Source: Microcystis elabens FACHB-917 (GTDB lineage: Bacteria; Cyanobacteriota; Cyanobacteriia; PCC-6307; Cyanobiaceae). Taken from it: a stretch of DNA of 64,000 bases. The position numbers were made by a program, and so were the translations under genes. A model generated the notes under the pieces. It ran no database searches. It had not been told where the DNA came from and was given only the letters and a program-made list of their open reading frames with translations. Below, in pieces: positions 17,748-26,400 of the stretch (position 1 is the stretch's first letter; each line of letters opens with the position of its first letter). The DNA lies in contig NZ_JACJSZ010000004.1 in NCBI RefSeq assembly GCF_014698445.1, forward strand, positions 1 through 64,000, in the 5' to 3' direction.

Positions 17748-18902
17748 ATGAGCGCCCTGGCTGGCCCCCCTGCCGACGCCGAACCCGTGCTGCTGCTCGG
17801 CGGCGGCCTGATGGGACTGGCCATCGCCCACCAGCTGGCCCGTCTCGGCTGCCCTGCCACCGTGCTCAGCCGCCGCCGCAGCGAGGCGGCCGGCTTCGTG
17901 GCCGCCGGCATGCTGGCCCCCCATGCCGAGGGGCTCACCGGACCGATGCTGGCCCTGGGCCAGGCCAGCCTGGTGCGGGTGCCGGCCTGGGTGGCCCAGA
18001 TCGAGGCCGACAGCGGCCTGCCCTGCGGCCTGCGGCCCTGCGGGATCGTGGTGCCCTTCGCCACAGCCGCCGAGCGCGATGCCTACCCCACGGCCCCCTT
18101 CGGCGAGCCCCTCGACCGGGCCGGGCTGGAGCGGCAGGTGGCGGGGATCGGGCCTGTCTGGCGGGCCGGCCTGCTGTTCGCCCAGGACGGCCAGATCGAC
18201 AACCGCCGCCGCCTGATGCGCGCCCTGGAGCGGGCCTGCGTCGCCCGGGGCGTGCGCTTCGAGGAGGGCAGCGAGGTGCTGGAGCTGCTCACCAAAGCTG
18301 GCGGGCGCCTGCGGGGGGTGCGGCTGCGGCGGGCCGAAGGGGGCGAGCACACGATGGCCGCCGCCACCGCGGTGCTGGCCTGCGGCGCCTGGAGCGGCCG
18401 GCTGCTGCCGTCACTGCCGGTGCATCCGGTGAAGGGGCAGATGCTGTCCCTGCAGGGCCCCAGGGCCAGCCTGGAGCGGGTCGTGTTCGGACCCGGCACC
18501 TACCTGGTGCCGCGGCAGGACGGCCTGCTGGTGGTGGGCGCCACCAGCGAACCCGAGGCTGGCTTCGACGACGGCCTCACCCCCGAGGGCCAGAAGCAGC
18601 TGCAGGCCGGCATCACCGCCCTGCTGCCGGAGGCGGCCGGCTGGCCGCCGATGGAGCGCTGGTGGGGCTTCCGCCCCGGCACCCCCGACCACGCGCCGCT
18701 GCTGGGCCCCGGACCGATGGAGGGGCTCTGGCTGGCCACGGGCCACCACCGCAACGGCGTGCTGCTGGCGGCGATCACGGCGGAGCGGATTGCGGCGGCG
18801 ATCCTCGCGGCGGGCGCTGGCACCGGCCCGGCGGCGGCCGTGGTGGCCGACCCGCTGCTGGCGCCCTTCCGCTGGGACCGGCCGTTCCCGGCGGCGGCCT
18901 GA
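17748..18902 (+). CDS. thiO: FAD-dependent glycine oxidase ThiO-type
   Basis: A 384-residue D-amino-acid-oxidase-family flavoprotein, probably making iminoglycine for thiazole synthesis in the thiamine pathway. The N terminus has the dinucleotide-binding G-G-G-L-M-G-L-A; the C terminus has W-W-G-F-R-P-G-T-P-D-H-A-P and the closing G-H-H-R-N-G-V-L-L-A that binds FAD and substrate. The ATG at 17748 is preferred because the frame runs open far upstream over gatB on the opposite strand. Some cyanobacteria have ThiO fused to ThiG; here it is stand-alone. Confidence 0.88.
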   Translation: MSALAGPPADAEPVLLLGGGLMGLAIAHQLARLGCPATVLSRRRSEAAGFVAAGMLAPHAEGLTGPMLALGQASLVRVPAWVAQIEADSGLPCGLRPCGIVVPFATAAERDAYPTAPFGEPLDRAGLERQVAGIGPVWRAGLLFAQDGQIDNRRRLMRALERACVARGVRFEEGSEVLELLTKAGGRLRGVRLRRAEGGEHTMAAATAVLACGAWSGRLLPSLPVHPVKGQMLSLQGPRASLERVVFGPGTYLVPRQDGLLVVGATSEPEAGFDDGLTPEGQKQLQAGITALLPEAAGWPPMERWWGFRPGTPDHAPLLGPGPMEGLWLATGHHRNGVLLAAITAERIAAAILAAGAGTGPAAAVVADPLLAPFRWDRPFPAAA

Positions 18903-18905
18903 GCG

Positions 18906-19092
18906 GGCTCAGCCCGACCCGGCCGGCGGGTGCCGCAGCCCCAGCAGCGCATGCACCTCCAGGGGCACGGGCCAGCCCTTGAGCGCGTGAGCCCCTCCAG
19001 GCGCTGGGAGGAGCCCAGGTTGCCGGCGATCACCTGACCGGAATGGAGCCCGATGCCTCCTCAGCATCCCTTCGGCTGCGGGGCACGCCGAT
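18906..19092 (-). pseudogene. Adenylate-cyclase remnant, C-terminal side
   Basis: Broken frames encode pieces of a class III cyclase catalytic domain: I-G-V-P-R-S-R-R-D-A-E-E-A next to the island, then G-L-H-S-G-Q-V-I-A-G-N-L-G-S-S-Q-R-L-E in another frame and a short tail. Several internal segments are missing, so the gene was inactive before or after insertion. Its other half is at 20,629. Removing the island rejoins A-V-M-A-E to I-G-V-P-R in frame. Confidence 0.75.
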
Positions 19093-19172
19093 CGCTCAAG
19101 ATCAGAAGCGGGCCGAGTCTTTGGAATTGGCGGTTTCCTCCACTCCCGTCTTCTGAATCTTGATGTTAGAAG
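19093..19172 (-). repeat. attC-like repeat of island 2
   Basis: Arms CGCTCAAGATCAGAAGCGGG (19093-19112) and CCCGTCTTCTGAATCTTGATG (19145-19165) pair imperfectly around a centre of about 32 bases, followed by GTTAGAAG (19165-19172). Read on the - strand it begins CTTCTAAC and ends CTTGAGCG. GTTAGAAGC reappears at the other end of the island (20,621-20,629, - strand). The inner arm shares CGCTCAAGATCAG with the repeat at 11,017, so the two islands belong to one attC family. Confidence 0.78.
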
Positions 19173-19189
19173 CCCAATTGGAAATTGGC

Positions 19190-20008
19190 TCATACAGACT
19201 CATAAGGAATCGTGCTATCCAGTTTATAGATATGCTCCAATTTTCTCTTCATGTCAGGGATGGCATCGAGCGAAGCGATTGATTGATCACCAACATTTGT
19301 CAGCCTTGCGACATCTGGCCTGCTAATCTTGGACTGGTCTTGATAAACAATAAAAGACACGAAAGAAAGACCTTCTGATTGCCAGTGTTGAATGATTAAT
19401 GTTGCCAGCTTAGCTTTTTCGTTTGATGGAACGCCAAACAGAAATAGTGGCTCCTTTGTCTCAGGAAAGTCAAGCCTGTAATCTACAGGGTAATCCGAGG
19501 CATTGCTTTTGTTCTCGACAATGTAGTCTTTATGAATGCTGGCCGCAGGAGCCAACTTGCGTATGGCATTTTCAAGGTCTTCGTAAAACGTAGATGATAC
19601 TCTGGTGCGAGAAAGAAAGCTGATATCGAAAATCTGACTTAATGCCTGTCCCAAACTGAAGACCGCAGCTCCAATCTCATTAACTGCAACATCAACAAAT
19701 AATACTCCATTGCGAGCTACAATGCCGTGATCGAGCAAGATCTTGCTGAAAATGTCGTTTCTATTCCCAGGCTTCATAATCTCTTCAACATCTATGCTAT
19801 AGCTTAAATGCATCAGAGTGTGTCCACAGTCAGACAACCTGATTCCTCCTGACGGAATTAACTCAGCGATCATAAGCAAAGCGTCACCATCTGGAAATCG
19901 GAATGGGGTCGAAATGGAAATTCTCCCATCTTTTCGCTGGCGGAGAGTTACCTCACCGCACAGGCTCTTGCAGAGAGACTCTTGAAGACTTAGAATATCT
20001 AATTCCAT
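19190..20008 (-). CDS. DUF1828 domain protein
   Basis: A 272-residue protein with the N-terminal DUF1828 pattern (T-P-F-R-F-P-D-G-D near residue 35, then G-G-I-R-L-S-D-C-G-H-T-L near 55) and a C-terminal DUF1829-like half. Such proteins are found in mobile and defence-type contexts; their biochemical activity is not established. It starts inside the last codons of the upstream gene (10-base overlap), showing translational coupling, and ends 18 bases before the cassette's attC-like repeat. AT-rich codon use differs from the chromosome. Confidence 0.7.
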   Translation of the reverse strand: MELDILSLQESLCKSLCGEVTLRQRKDGRISISTPFRFPDGDALLMIAELIPSGGIRLSDCGHTLMHLSYSIDVEEIMKPGNRNDIFSKILLDHGIVARNGVLFVDVAVNEIGAAVFSLGQALSQIFDISFLSRTRVSSTFYEDLENAIRKLAPAASIHKDYIVENKSNASDYPVDYRLDFPETKEPLFLFGVPSNEKAKLATLIIQHWQSEGLSFVSFIVYQDQSKISRPDVARLTNVGDQSIASLDAIPDMKRKLEHIYKLDSTIPYESV

Positions 20009-20478
20009 AGCGGAAGCTGATTTATATCAGGAACAAGGCCACTGATCACGTAATCACTAGCAAGAAGTACCTTGGCCTCCTCTAGGCAAGTGTATGATTC
20101 AGCCAAAACAGCGTAATTCTCTACGCTCCATCCTCTCTGAACTGCCATGACTGTCGCCTGATGAATGTGACACTGTTGAACAAAGGTCTGACCATCTGAT
20201 TTGTTTGTGTGATCATGGCTGCTACCATTGTATCTCGCAATGGTAATCTGCTCACCATCAGGAGACTTCCATGCAATACCGCAGGAGAAGTCATCATCCA
20301 GAATTTTATTCTGCCTCATGTAGACAATAGAGGTATCGCCGTCGTTGGAAGTGGCTTCGCATGTCCATTCAATATGGCTCGGCTTCTCTCTGTTTCTGGC
20401 TATCCATTTAGTGACTTGCTTCGGACTACTCTTTAATCTGCTGATAAGCTCTTCGCAGCAAACATCAGCGAAAGCCAT
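19999..20478 (-). CDS. DUF6978-like partner protein
   Basis: A 159-residue protein from the ATG at 20476-20478; a TTG at 20523 would add 15 residues. It has an N-terminal helical stretch, then a mixed alpha/beta part with I-A-R-Y-N-G-S-S-H-D-H-T-N and C-H-I-H-Q-A-T near the middle, a pattern I associate with DUF6978 proteins that pair with DUF1828 genes. The pairing and overlap suggest a two-component system, possibly toxin-antitoxin or anti-phage. The family name is tentative. Confidence 0.55.
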   Translation of the reverse strand: MAFADVCCEELISRLKSSPKQVTKWIARNREKPSHIEWTCEATSNDGDTSIVYMRQNKILDDDFSCGIAWKSPDGEQITIARYNGSSHDHTNKSDGQTFVQQCHIHQATVMAVQRGWSVENYAVLAESYTCLEEAKVLLASDYVISGLVPDINQLPLWN

Positions 20479-20628
20479 ATCACGCTTTTCTTTTTCACAT
20501 GTTATCTCGCAAGTCTTGTGCAAAAGGCTTTCGTAGCGTTTTGCAACAGTTGCTTGGATTCAGGGCGCTCGTGTGGCGTTTCTCAACTCCAGGCGATGCT
20601 TTGGCCTATGGCTGCTTGGTGCTTCTAA

Positions 20629-20760
20629 CTCCGCCATCACCGCATCGCCGATGACCTTGTCGAGCAGGCCCTCCTGCTCCAGCACTGCCGCGGCCACGGC
20701 CTCGAAAGAGCGGTTGAGCACGGCGCAGCCGACCCGGCGGCGGCAAAGGCCCGGTCGTCG
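20629..20760 (-). pseudogene. Adenylate-cyclase remnant, N-terminal side
   Basis: The - strand encodes L-N-R-S-F-E-A-V-A-A-A-V-L-E followed by L-D-K-V-I-G-D-A-V-M-A-E, the helix and metal-binding aspartate segment of a class III cyclase. The island starts immediately after. Further upstream, to about 20,870, the sequence is not recognisable. The related but distinct full-length cyclase at 30,205 has D-K-F-I-G-D-A-V-M-A at the same place. Confidence 0.75.
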
Positions 20761-20968
20761 GCGGGGCCGAAGCGGCTGGGCTGGCTGAACGCCCTTCATC
20801 ACCCGTCCGCGGCCACCATTGCCAACCAACGACCCGCATGCATCGGGCCGGGTGCATGATGTTGTTGGGCAATCGTTAAGGCTGTCAGAAAGATGAAAAG
20901 CCCACCAAGCCAGCCAGGTCATGCGGCCTGAGGCAGTGGGCGGGTCTTGTACGGATTCACCAGCAGGG

Positions 20969-20982
20969 CCGGTGATCACCGG
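20969..20982. promoter_or_regulatory. 14-base perfect palindrome CCGGTGATCACCGG
   Basis: It lies about 70 bases beyond the template repeat in the direction of DGR transcription. It could end or fold the template RNA, or act as a binding site. There is no T-tract, so it is not a classical terminator. Confidence 0.35.
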
Positions 20983-21051
20983 AGCGGGTCTGGACCCTTC
21001 GTGCACTCCCGCTGGAATCCCTTCCAACGGCTCTGACGGTGAAGGGTGCTG

Positions 21052-21175
21052 GGGGGGAGGAGACAGCAAAGGCGAACACCGTTGTTGGTGTTGATGTTGG
21101 CCGGGTTGTTGCTGTTCCGGTTGGCGGCGCGGCAGTTGTGAGGTTGGTTGAACCACGAGCCGCCGCGCAGCAGCT
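21052..21175 (-). repeat. DGR template repeat (TR)
   Basis: This 124-bp segment matches the variable repeat at 23,518-23,641 without gaps except for 14 substitutions. Read on the - strand, all 14 are at adenines of this copy. Its translation at the variable core would be R-N-S-N-N-P-A-N-I-N-T-N-N-G, rich in AAC codons as is typical of templates, since AAC randomises widely but never to stop. It starts 20 bases after the reverse-transcriptase stop codon, so the template RNA is probably the 3' part of that transcript. Confidence 0.95.
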
Positions 21176-21195
21176 GGGCGACCCACCCTCATTCC

Positions 21196-22290
21196 TCACC
21201 GTAGGTCAGGGGAGGGGAGCAGGCCGTCGCAGAAGGGGTAGGGCGAGAAGAGCCGGCGGCGTAACTGGAGCGTGTGGCCATGGGCGAGGTGGGCATTCCA
21301 GCTTGTGGCGGAGGCACGGGCTCCAGCGATGCGGAGGCGATGGCTGACGAGGCCGCGGGCGCAGCGGCGCAGGCCGCGGCGGATGCGCAGCAGACTGTGG
21401 TTGCGCAGGCGGATGCGCCCACTGATCAGGTGAAAGCCCACGAAGCTGGCGCCCGTTGCGGTGCGGCGCAGGTGGGTTTTGTTGGGATGCAGGCGCAGGC
21501 GCAGTTCAGCCAAGTCTGTCTTCAGCGTTACGAGGGCCTGTCGAAGGGGCTCAGGGCGATCGGCGAAAAGGGCCAGATCATCCACGTAACGCAGACAGGC
21601 CCGGATGCCGGGCAGGGCACGGAGGCGGTGATCGATGGCGTTGAGGTGCAGATTCGCCAGAAACTGGCTGGTGAGATTGCCGATGGGCAGCCCCCGTGGC
21701 CGTTCCAAGGGTGTGAGCAGGGTGTCGCCGGGGAACCCATCGATGGCGGGACCGCCGCTGGCGCCATTGGCCAGGATGGAGCGCAGCAACCAGAGGGTGC
21801 TCGGGCAGGTGATCAGCTGCTCCAGCTGGGCGAGCAGGAGAAAGTGATCGATGGATGGGAAATAAAGGCGGATGTCGGCCTGCAGCACCCAGGCATGTTC
21901 GCCGCAGGCGCGGTGAAAGCGACGCAGGGCACGATGGGTGCCGTAGCCCTTGCGGTTGGCGTAACTGGTGGGAATGAAGTGGAGCTCAAGCGGCGGAGCC
22001 ATCACCGCGACCAGGGCGTGATGCACGACCCGATCACGGAAGGGGGCGGCACTCACCAACCGGGGTTTGGGCTCGCGCACCATGAACTGCCGGTAGGAAC
22101 CGGGCGCATAGGTGAAACTCCGTAATTCATGCTGGAGCTGAAAGAGTTCGCGCTCCAGATTGGCGCCAAAGGCGAGCACATCTGGCCGGTACCGCTTGCC
22201 CCTGCTGGCCTTGCGGAAAGCAGCCAACAGGGTGGGAAAGGCCGTGATGCGGGGATAGAGATCCCGCAGCGGTGGTGGTCGCTTGGCCAT
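21196..22290 (-). CDS. DGR reverse transcriptase
   Basis: A 364-residue RT of the diversity-generating retroelement class, copying TR RNA into adenine-mutated cDNA that replaces the variable repeat. Visible motifs are D-I-R-L-Y-F-P-S-I at 139-147 (first catalytic Asp), L-P-I-G-N-L-T-S-Q at 201-209 (the S-Q ending is a DGR hallmark; other bacterial RTs mostly have G-x-P-Q-G) and Y-V-D-D at 235-238. There is no maturase or nuclease domain. It follows avd by 8 bases and precedes the TR. The catalytic residues are intact. Confidence 0.95.
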   Translation of the reverse strand: MAKRPPPLRDLYPRITAFPTLLAAFRKASRGKRYRPDVLAFGANLERELFQLQHELRSFTYAPGSYRQFMVREPKPRLVSAAPFRDRVVHHALVAVMAPPLELHFIPTSYANRKGYGTHRALRRFHRACGEHAWVLQADIRLYFPSIDHFLLLAQLEQLITCPSTLWLLRSILANGASGGPAIDGFPGDTLLTPLERPRGLPIGNLTSQFLANLHLNAIDHRLRALPGIRACLRYVDDLALFADRPEPLRQALVTLKTDLAELRLRLHPNKTHLRRTATGASFVGFHLISGRIRLRNHSLLRIRRGLRRCARGLVSHRLRIAGARASATSWNAHLAHGHTLQLRRRLFSPYPFCDGLLPSPDLR

Positions 22291-22298
22291 CAGCGCAC

Positions 22299-22679
22299 TC
22301 AGGCGGGCGCCAGTGTCTGGCCCTGACGCCGCTGCTGGCCGATCCAGCCTCCCAGCTGCCTCCCAACCTCCTCCACCAGGCGGGCCACATGCTCGTAGCG
22401 GCGGTCATCGATCAACTGGAAGGTGTGCAACAGGCGGATTTGCAGGCGCAGCAGATCTAGGCGGGCATTCAGGGGTTCGAGGCGTTCCAGCTTGGCGGAG
22501 GCATAACGGGCGGCCACCAGACCTTCGAGGAGGTCGTAGAGCCCCTGCACCAGCCGATCGCCGAGGGCGAAACGGTGATCGCGGGGCAGGCGGTTGAGCA
22601 AGGGCACGAACCACTGAATCAGGTCCATGGTGGCCTGGATGATCGGTAGCTCGCCGCGGCTGGGGCTGGGGGCAGGCAT
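22299..22679 (-). CDS. DGR accessory variability determinant (Avd-like four-helix protein)
   Basis: A 126-residue, almost wholly helical, Arg/Leu-rich protein placed directly before the reverse transcriptase gene. Avd proteins form pentameric four-helix-bundle barrels that bind the RT and the template RNA and are needed for cDNA synthesis. The helix pattern (F-A-L-G-D-R-L-V-Q-G-L-Y-D-L-L-E then L-D-L-L-R-L-Q-I-R-L-L-H) fits the family. The start could also be the methionine ahead of D-L-I-Q-W. Confidence 0.85.
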   Translation of the reverse strand: MPAPSPSRGELPIIQATMDLIQWFVPLLNRLPRDHRFALGDRLVQGLYDLLEGLVAARYASAKLERLEPLNARLDLLRLQIRLLHTFQLIDDRRYEHVARLVEEVGRQLGGWIGQQRRQGQTLAPA

Positions 22680-22738
22680 GGTGTGAGGGAAGGAGAGAAG
22701 GGCGGTTGGCGCATGAAAATGCCTATTACGATGGCGAT

Positions 22739-22978
22739 ATGGACATTTCCGTGACCCGCTTCCGCGCCCTCTGCCTGGAGCTGATCCGCCAGGTGGAGAG
22801 CGGTCGTGAGGTGGTGGAGATCACGCGCCATGGCAAAACGGTGGCACGGCTCATCCCCCCCGCCGGTAGCTCCGCCTCAGCCCAGAAGCCCTGGGAGGCG
22901 CTGCGGGGGAGCGGAGAGTTGTCGATGGATCCGGAGGAATCCGTTCTGGATGCCGGGGCCTTTGACGCCCTGCGGTGA
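22739..22978 (+). CDS. Phd/YefM-type antitoxin (VapB-like)
   Basis: A 79-residue antitoxin from the ATG at 22739; a GTG-type upstream extension is possible. The N-terminal half shows the Phd fold pattern I-S-V-T-R-F-R-A then V-E-I-T-R-H-G-K-T-V-A-R-L-I-P, followed by an acidic flexible tail that would wrap the toxin. The last codons overlap the toxin start by 4 bases. It probably represses its own promoter. It lies opposite to the DGR genes, between avd and the variable repeat. Confidence 0.88.
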   Translation: MDISVTRFRALCLELIRQVESGREVVEITRHGKTVARLIPPAGSSASAQKPWEALRGSGELSMDPEESVLDAGAFDALR

Positions 22979-23382
22979 AGGTTCTGCTCGACACCCACGT
23001 CTGGATCTGGTGGTTGCTGGCTTCAGAACGCCTGTCTCCGCGCGAGCGACGTTTCCTGGATCAGTTGGCGGCTGCAGGTGGCGCCCATCTCTCGGCCATG
23101 AGCCTGTGGGAAGCCCAGATGCTGCACAGCAAGGGGCGACTGTCGTTGGATCGGCCCTTCGCGGCCTGGTTGCGTCAGGCGACCGCACCGGGCGTGGTAG
23201 TGGTGCTGTCACTGGATGTCGACGTGGTAGTGGCACTGGATCACTTGCCGCAGAGCTTCCACGGCGATCCTGCCGACCGGTTGATCGTGGCGACAGCGCT
23301 CATCCATGGATTGCCGCTCGCCACCCAGGACAGCGCCATCCAGGCCAGCGGCGTGATCCCCCTATGGGAGCCATCAGCCTGA
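22975..23382 (+). CDS. PIN-domain toxin (VapC-like ribonuclease)
   Basis: A 135-residue PIN-domain protein, starting at a GTG that overlaps the antitoxin stop. The four acidic positions of the family are present: Asp in L-L-D-T-H-V-W-I-W, Glu in S-L-W-E-A, Asp in G-D-P-A-D-R, and Asp in T-Q-D-S-A-I. VapC toxins cut structured RNAs such as tRNA in a Mg2+-dependent way. It ends about 110 bases before the 3' end of the DGR target gene, which converges on it. Confidence 0.92.
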   Translation: MKVLLDTHVWIWWLLASERLSPRERRFLDQLAAAGGAHLSAMSLWEAQMLHSKGRLSLDRPFAAWLRQATAPGVVVVLSLDVDVVVALDHLPQSFHGDPADRLIVATALIHGLPLATQDSAIQASGVIPLWEPSA

Positions 23383-23402
23383 TCGGCAGCCCCAAAAATC
23401 GA

Positions 23403-23417
23403 GGCGCCTGCGGCGCC
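23403..23417. promoter_or_regulatory. Hairpin GGCGCC-TGC-GGCGCC downstream of the variable repeat
   Basis: A 6-base perfect stem with a 3-base loop, about 100 bases past the end of the variable repeat in the direction of the target gene. DGR retrohoming in phage BPP-1 and others uses a DNA hairpin shortly after VR, so this is a candidate. It could instead be part of a terminator between the convergent target and toxin genes. Confidence 0.35.
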
Positions 23418-23495
23418 AGACCCTCCAGCCAAACAGCCCAGCAGCCGAAACAGCCAGGGCAAAACCAAACAGCCCAAGGGCCAAGGGCAAAGGGC

Positions 23496-26400
23496 TCAAG
23501 CACCAAGAAGGGAGCCTGGGGGGAGGAGACAGCAAAGGCGAACACCGAAGTTGGAGTAGAAGTTGGCCGGGAAGTTGCTGAACCGGCCGGCGGCGCGGCA
23601 GTCGTGAGGTTGGCCGAACCACGAGCCGCCGCGCAGCAGCTTCCAATCCTTCTGGGCCGTGCCCAGGGCCTCCAGAGCCGGATCCACACCTTGCCAAGCC
23701 TGGCCATCACTGGGCCAGCCCTCGCCGGTCGGGTCGGGGTGCCACTGGTCGCCGCTCCATTCGAACAGCTGGCCATGCAGCTCCGCCAAGCCCCTGCGGT
23801 TCACCAGGCCAAAAAAGCCCACGGGCACCGGCCGCTGGCGATACACCCCCTTTCGGCCTGGCCCATAGCTGTAGCCGCCGTCGTAATTGGACCAGGAGGC
23901 ATCCAGGGTGTCGCCGAAGTGGAAGGGGGTTTCTGCCCCGGCCCGGCAGGCCGCCTCCCACTGCCCTTCGCCAGGCAGGGCCAGCTGCGGGGGCTCGCCT
24001 TTGCCGCCCTGAGAGCTCCATTCGCTGGTGAGCCAGCGGTTGAGCCGCTCTAGCCACTCCTGGCAGTCGTTCCAGCTGATGCTGTCCACTGGCAGGGCGC
24101 CTGGCTGGGCATGGGTTTCCCAGAGCCCATCAGGCTTGTGGCTGCCAGGCGTGGGGTTCAGCTCCTTCTCCACCTGCGGCAGCTCCGCCACCGCCCGCCA
24201 TTGCGCCTGGGTGATGCCGTGTCGGGCCATCGCAAAGGTCTCCAGCCGCACCGCTCGCACCGCTTCCACGTTCACGCCCTTGCAGCCATCGCGCTGGTTG
24301 GCATACCAATCCCGGCCCTCCTCCGTTTCCGGTGAGCCGATGTTGTACTCCCCTCCAGGCACCACCACCAGCTCCAGCTGCTCCCTGCCAGGCAGCGGCA
24401 GCCGCCACACCGCTGGTGTCACCACTTGCGTGCGAATCCGCAGGGCCTCCCCTTCCTTGAGGGCGGTGAGGGTGAGCATCGGCACCATCCGGCCCGGGCC
24501 GCTGCCCAGCAGGGGCAGATCAGCTGAGGCCGCCAGTTGCAACCCCCTGGAGGCTCCCTGCAACAGCGGCAGGCGCCGGTCGTGCTCCGCCCAGCCCTCC
24601 TCTCCCTCTATCAGCAGATCCAGGGCATCAGCGTGCAGTTGGCGCTCCAGCAGCTGCCACAGCTCCGCCTTGGTCTGCGCCTGGCTGGTCTCCCGCAGGC
24701 CTGCCAGAGCCAGGCCCAGCCCCTCCAGCGCCGTGCGGCGCAGGGCCACGGCGCCTGCAGCGTCCGTCCCATCGGGGCTGGGAGAGTCCACCAGCTCGGC
24801 CAGGGCACGGGCGGCGGCCACACCCCCCTGGGCCGCCAGGGCGATGGCGGCGGCCTGGCGCACCTCCTGATCCTGCTGGGCGCTCATGAGCACCCGCTCC
24901 AGTGCCGTTGTCACCATCGCCTCGCGGGAACGGCGGCGGCAGAGCTCCTCGATCGCCTGCAGTCGCACCGCCAGATCGGGTTCGGCCAGATCATCGATCA
25001 GCCGCCGCAGGCGGCGGCGCTCCCGCTCCAGGGCGATCCGCGCCGGATCGATCGCCGCCCGCTCCGCCAGCTTGGCCACCACCTGCGGCTCGATCTCCAG
25101 CCCCAGCACCGCCGGATCCGCGGCATGCACGGCGCTGTCGTAGAGCGCCCGCAGGAAACCCTGGGACAGGGCCGCTCCCTCACTGCCCCTGTCGGGCAGT
25201 GTTTGCTCCAGAAAAACCTCCCAGGCGCCGTCGCCCTCCCGATCCAGCTGGCGCAACCAGCCCAGGGCCGCCAGATAGTCGGCCAGGGGATCGAGCACCA
25301 GGCGCAGGGCCGCGCCATCGGGGGATTCCTCCACCAGATACAGCCGCTCCACCAGATACCGCAACAGCTCCACCCCACCGCGGGGCAGCTGGCTCCCCTC
25401 CTCCGCCTCCATTCCCTCGCGCTCGGCGCTGGCAAGAGCCAGGGCGCGCAGGGCCAGATCACGGCGCACCGCCCGCGGCCGGAACAGCTTTTCCTCACTG
25501 GCCTGGGCCAGATGCTGCAGCGCCCGCACCACCAGCTCCCGCGGCTGGCGATCGGCCTCCGGGATGGCGTCGTTGATCTGGCGCACGTAGGTGAGCATCA
25601 GCGCCGGCACCGACGCGGGCAGCAGCGAGCCCCCTGCGCCGCGCCGCTCGGCGAGCACCACATCGATGTAAAGCTTGGCGAGCAGCACCGTGATCGCCTG
25701 CTGCTCATCCACGATGCCGGCCGTGATCTCCCGCAGCCGGCCCACCGCCCGCTCGTGCAGGTCGAAATCGAGGGCTTCCTCCGCCTGCACCAGCCGCAGA
25801 TAGTCGGTGAAGAAGGGCCAGAGCCGATCAGCTGTGAGCCGTTGCGGCCGCAGGTGCAGCACCACCTTCCCCCCGAAGCTCTCCTCTCGCCGGGAGGTCA
25901 CGATCGCCCAGGCGGAGGGGAAATCATCAGCCGTGGGGAGCAGCCGCTGCCGGCTTTCAACGCCCAGTTCGGAGAAGTGATCAAGGATCACCAGCAACCG
26001 GCGCCGCTCCAACAGGGCCTGCACCAGCGGCAGGGTGGGCGCCAGCGCCGTTCCCTCAGATCCTCGATGCTCGGTGAGGGTCAGCAGGGTGCTGCGCACG
26101 CGGCTGAGCAGCGATTCCTCCGCCTGCAGATCCGCCTCCACCAGCACGGGCACCACCGCACGCTCCGTGAGCCTGCCCTCCAAAGCCCAGCCGGCGATCC
26201 GCAGAGCCAGGCTCGTCTTGCCGACGCCGCCCTCCCCACTGATCAGCACCAGCCCGCCCACGCCATCCAGCTCCCGCAGACGCTCCGGGGTGAGTTCCGG
26301 CTCCAGCTTCTGACCCACCTTCACTGGCAGGCTCAGGTGGTGGCGGCGCTGCTCCACCGTGGTGATGGCCGAGAAGCGTTGCTCAATCAGGCCCAGGTGC

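Larger units (their letters stand above)
19093..20629. mobile_element. Island 2: single integron-type cassette in a cyclase gene
   Basis: A 1,536-bp AT-rich insert with one shared C at each end. On the bottom strand the target reads GGAG^ATCGGC, fitting a G^WT secondary site. The two genes point leftward and end just before the attC-like repeat at 19,093-19,172, as in ordinary cassettes. Joining the ends gives TTGAGCG-TTAGAAG, complementary to CTTCTAACATCAA at the start of the repeat. No integrase or transposase is encoded. Confidence 0.8.
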
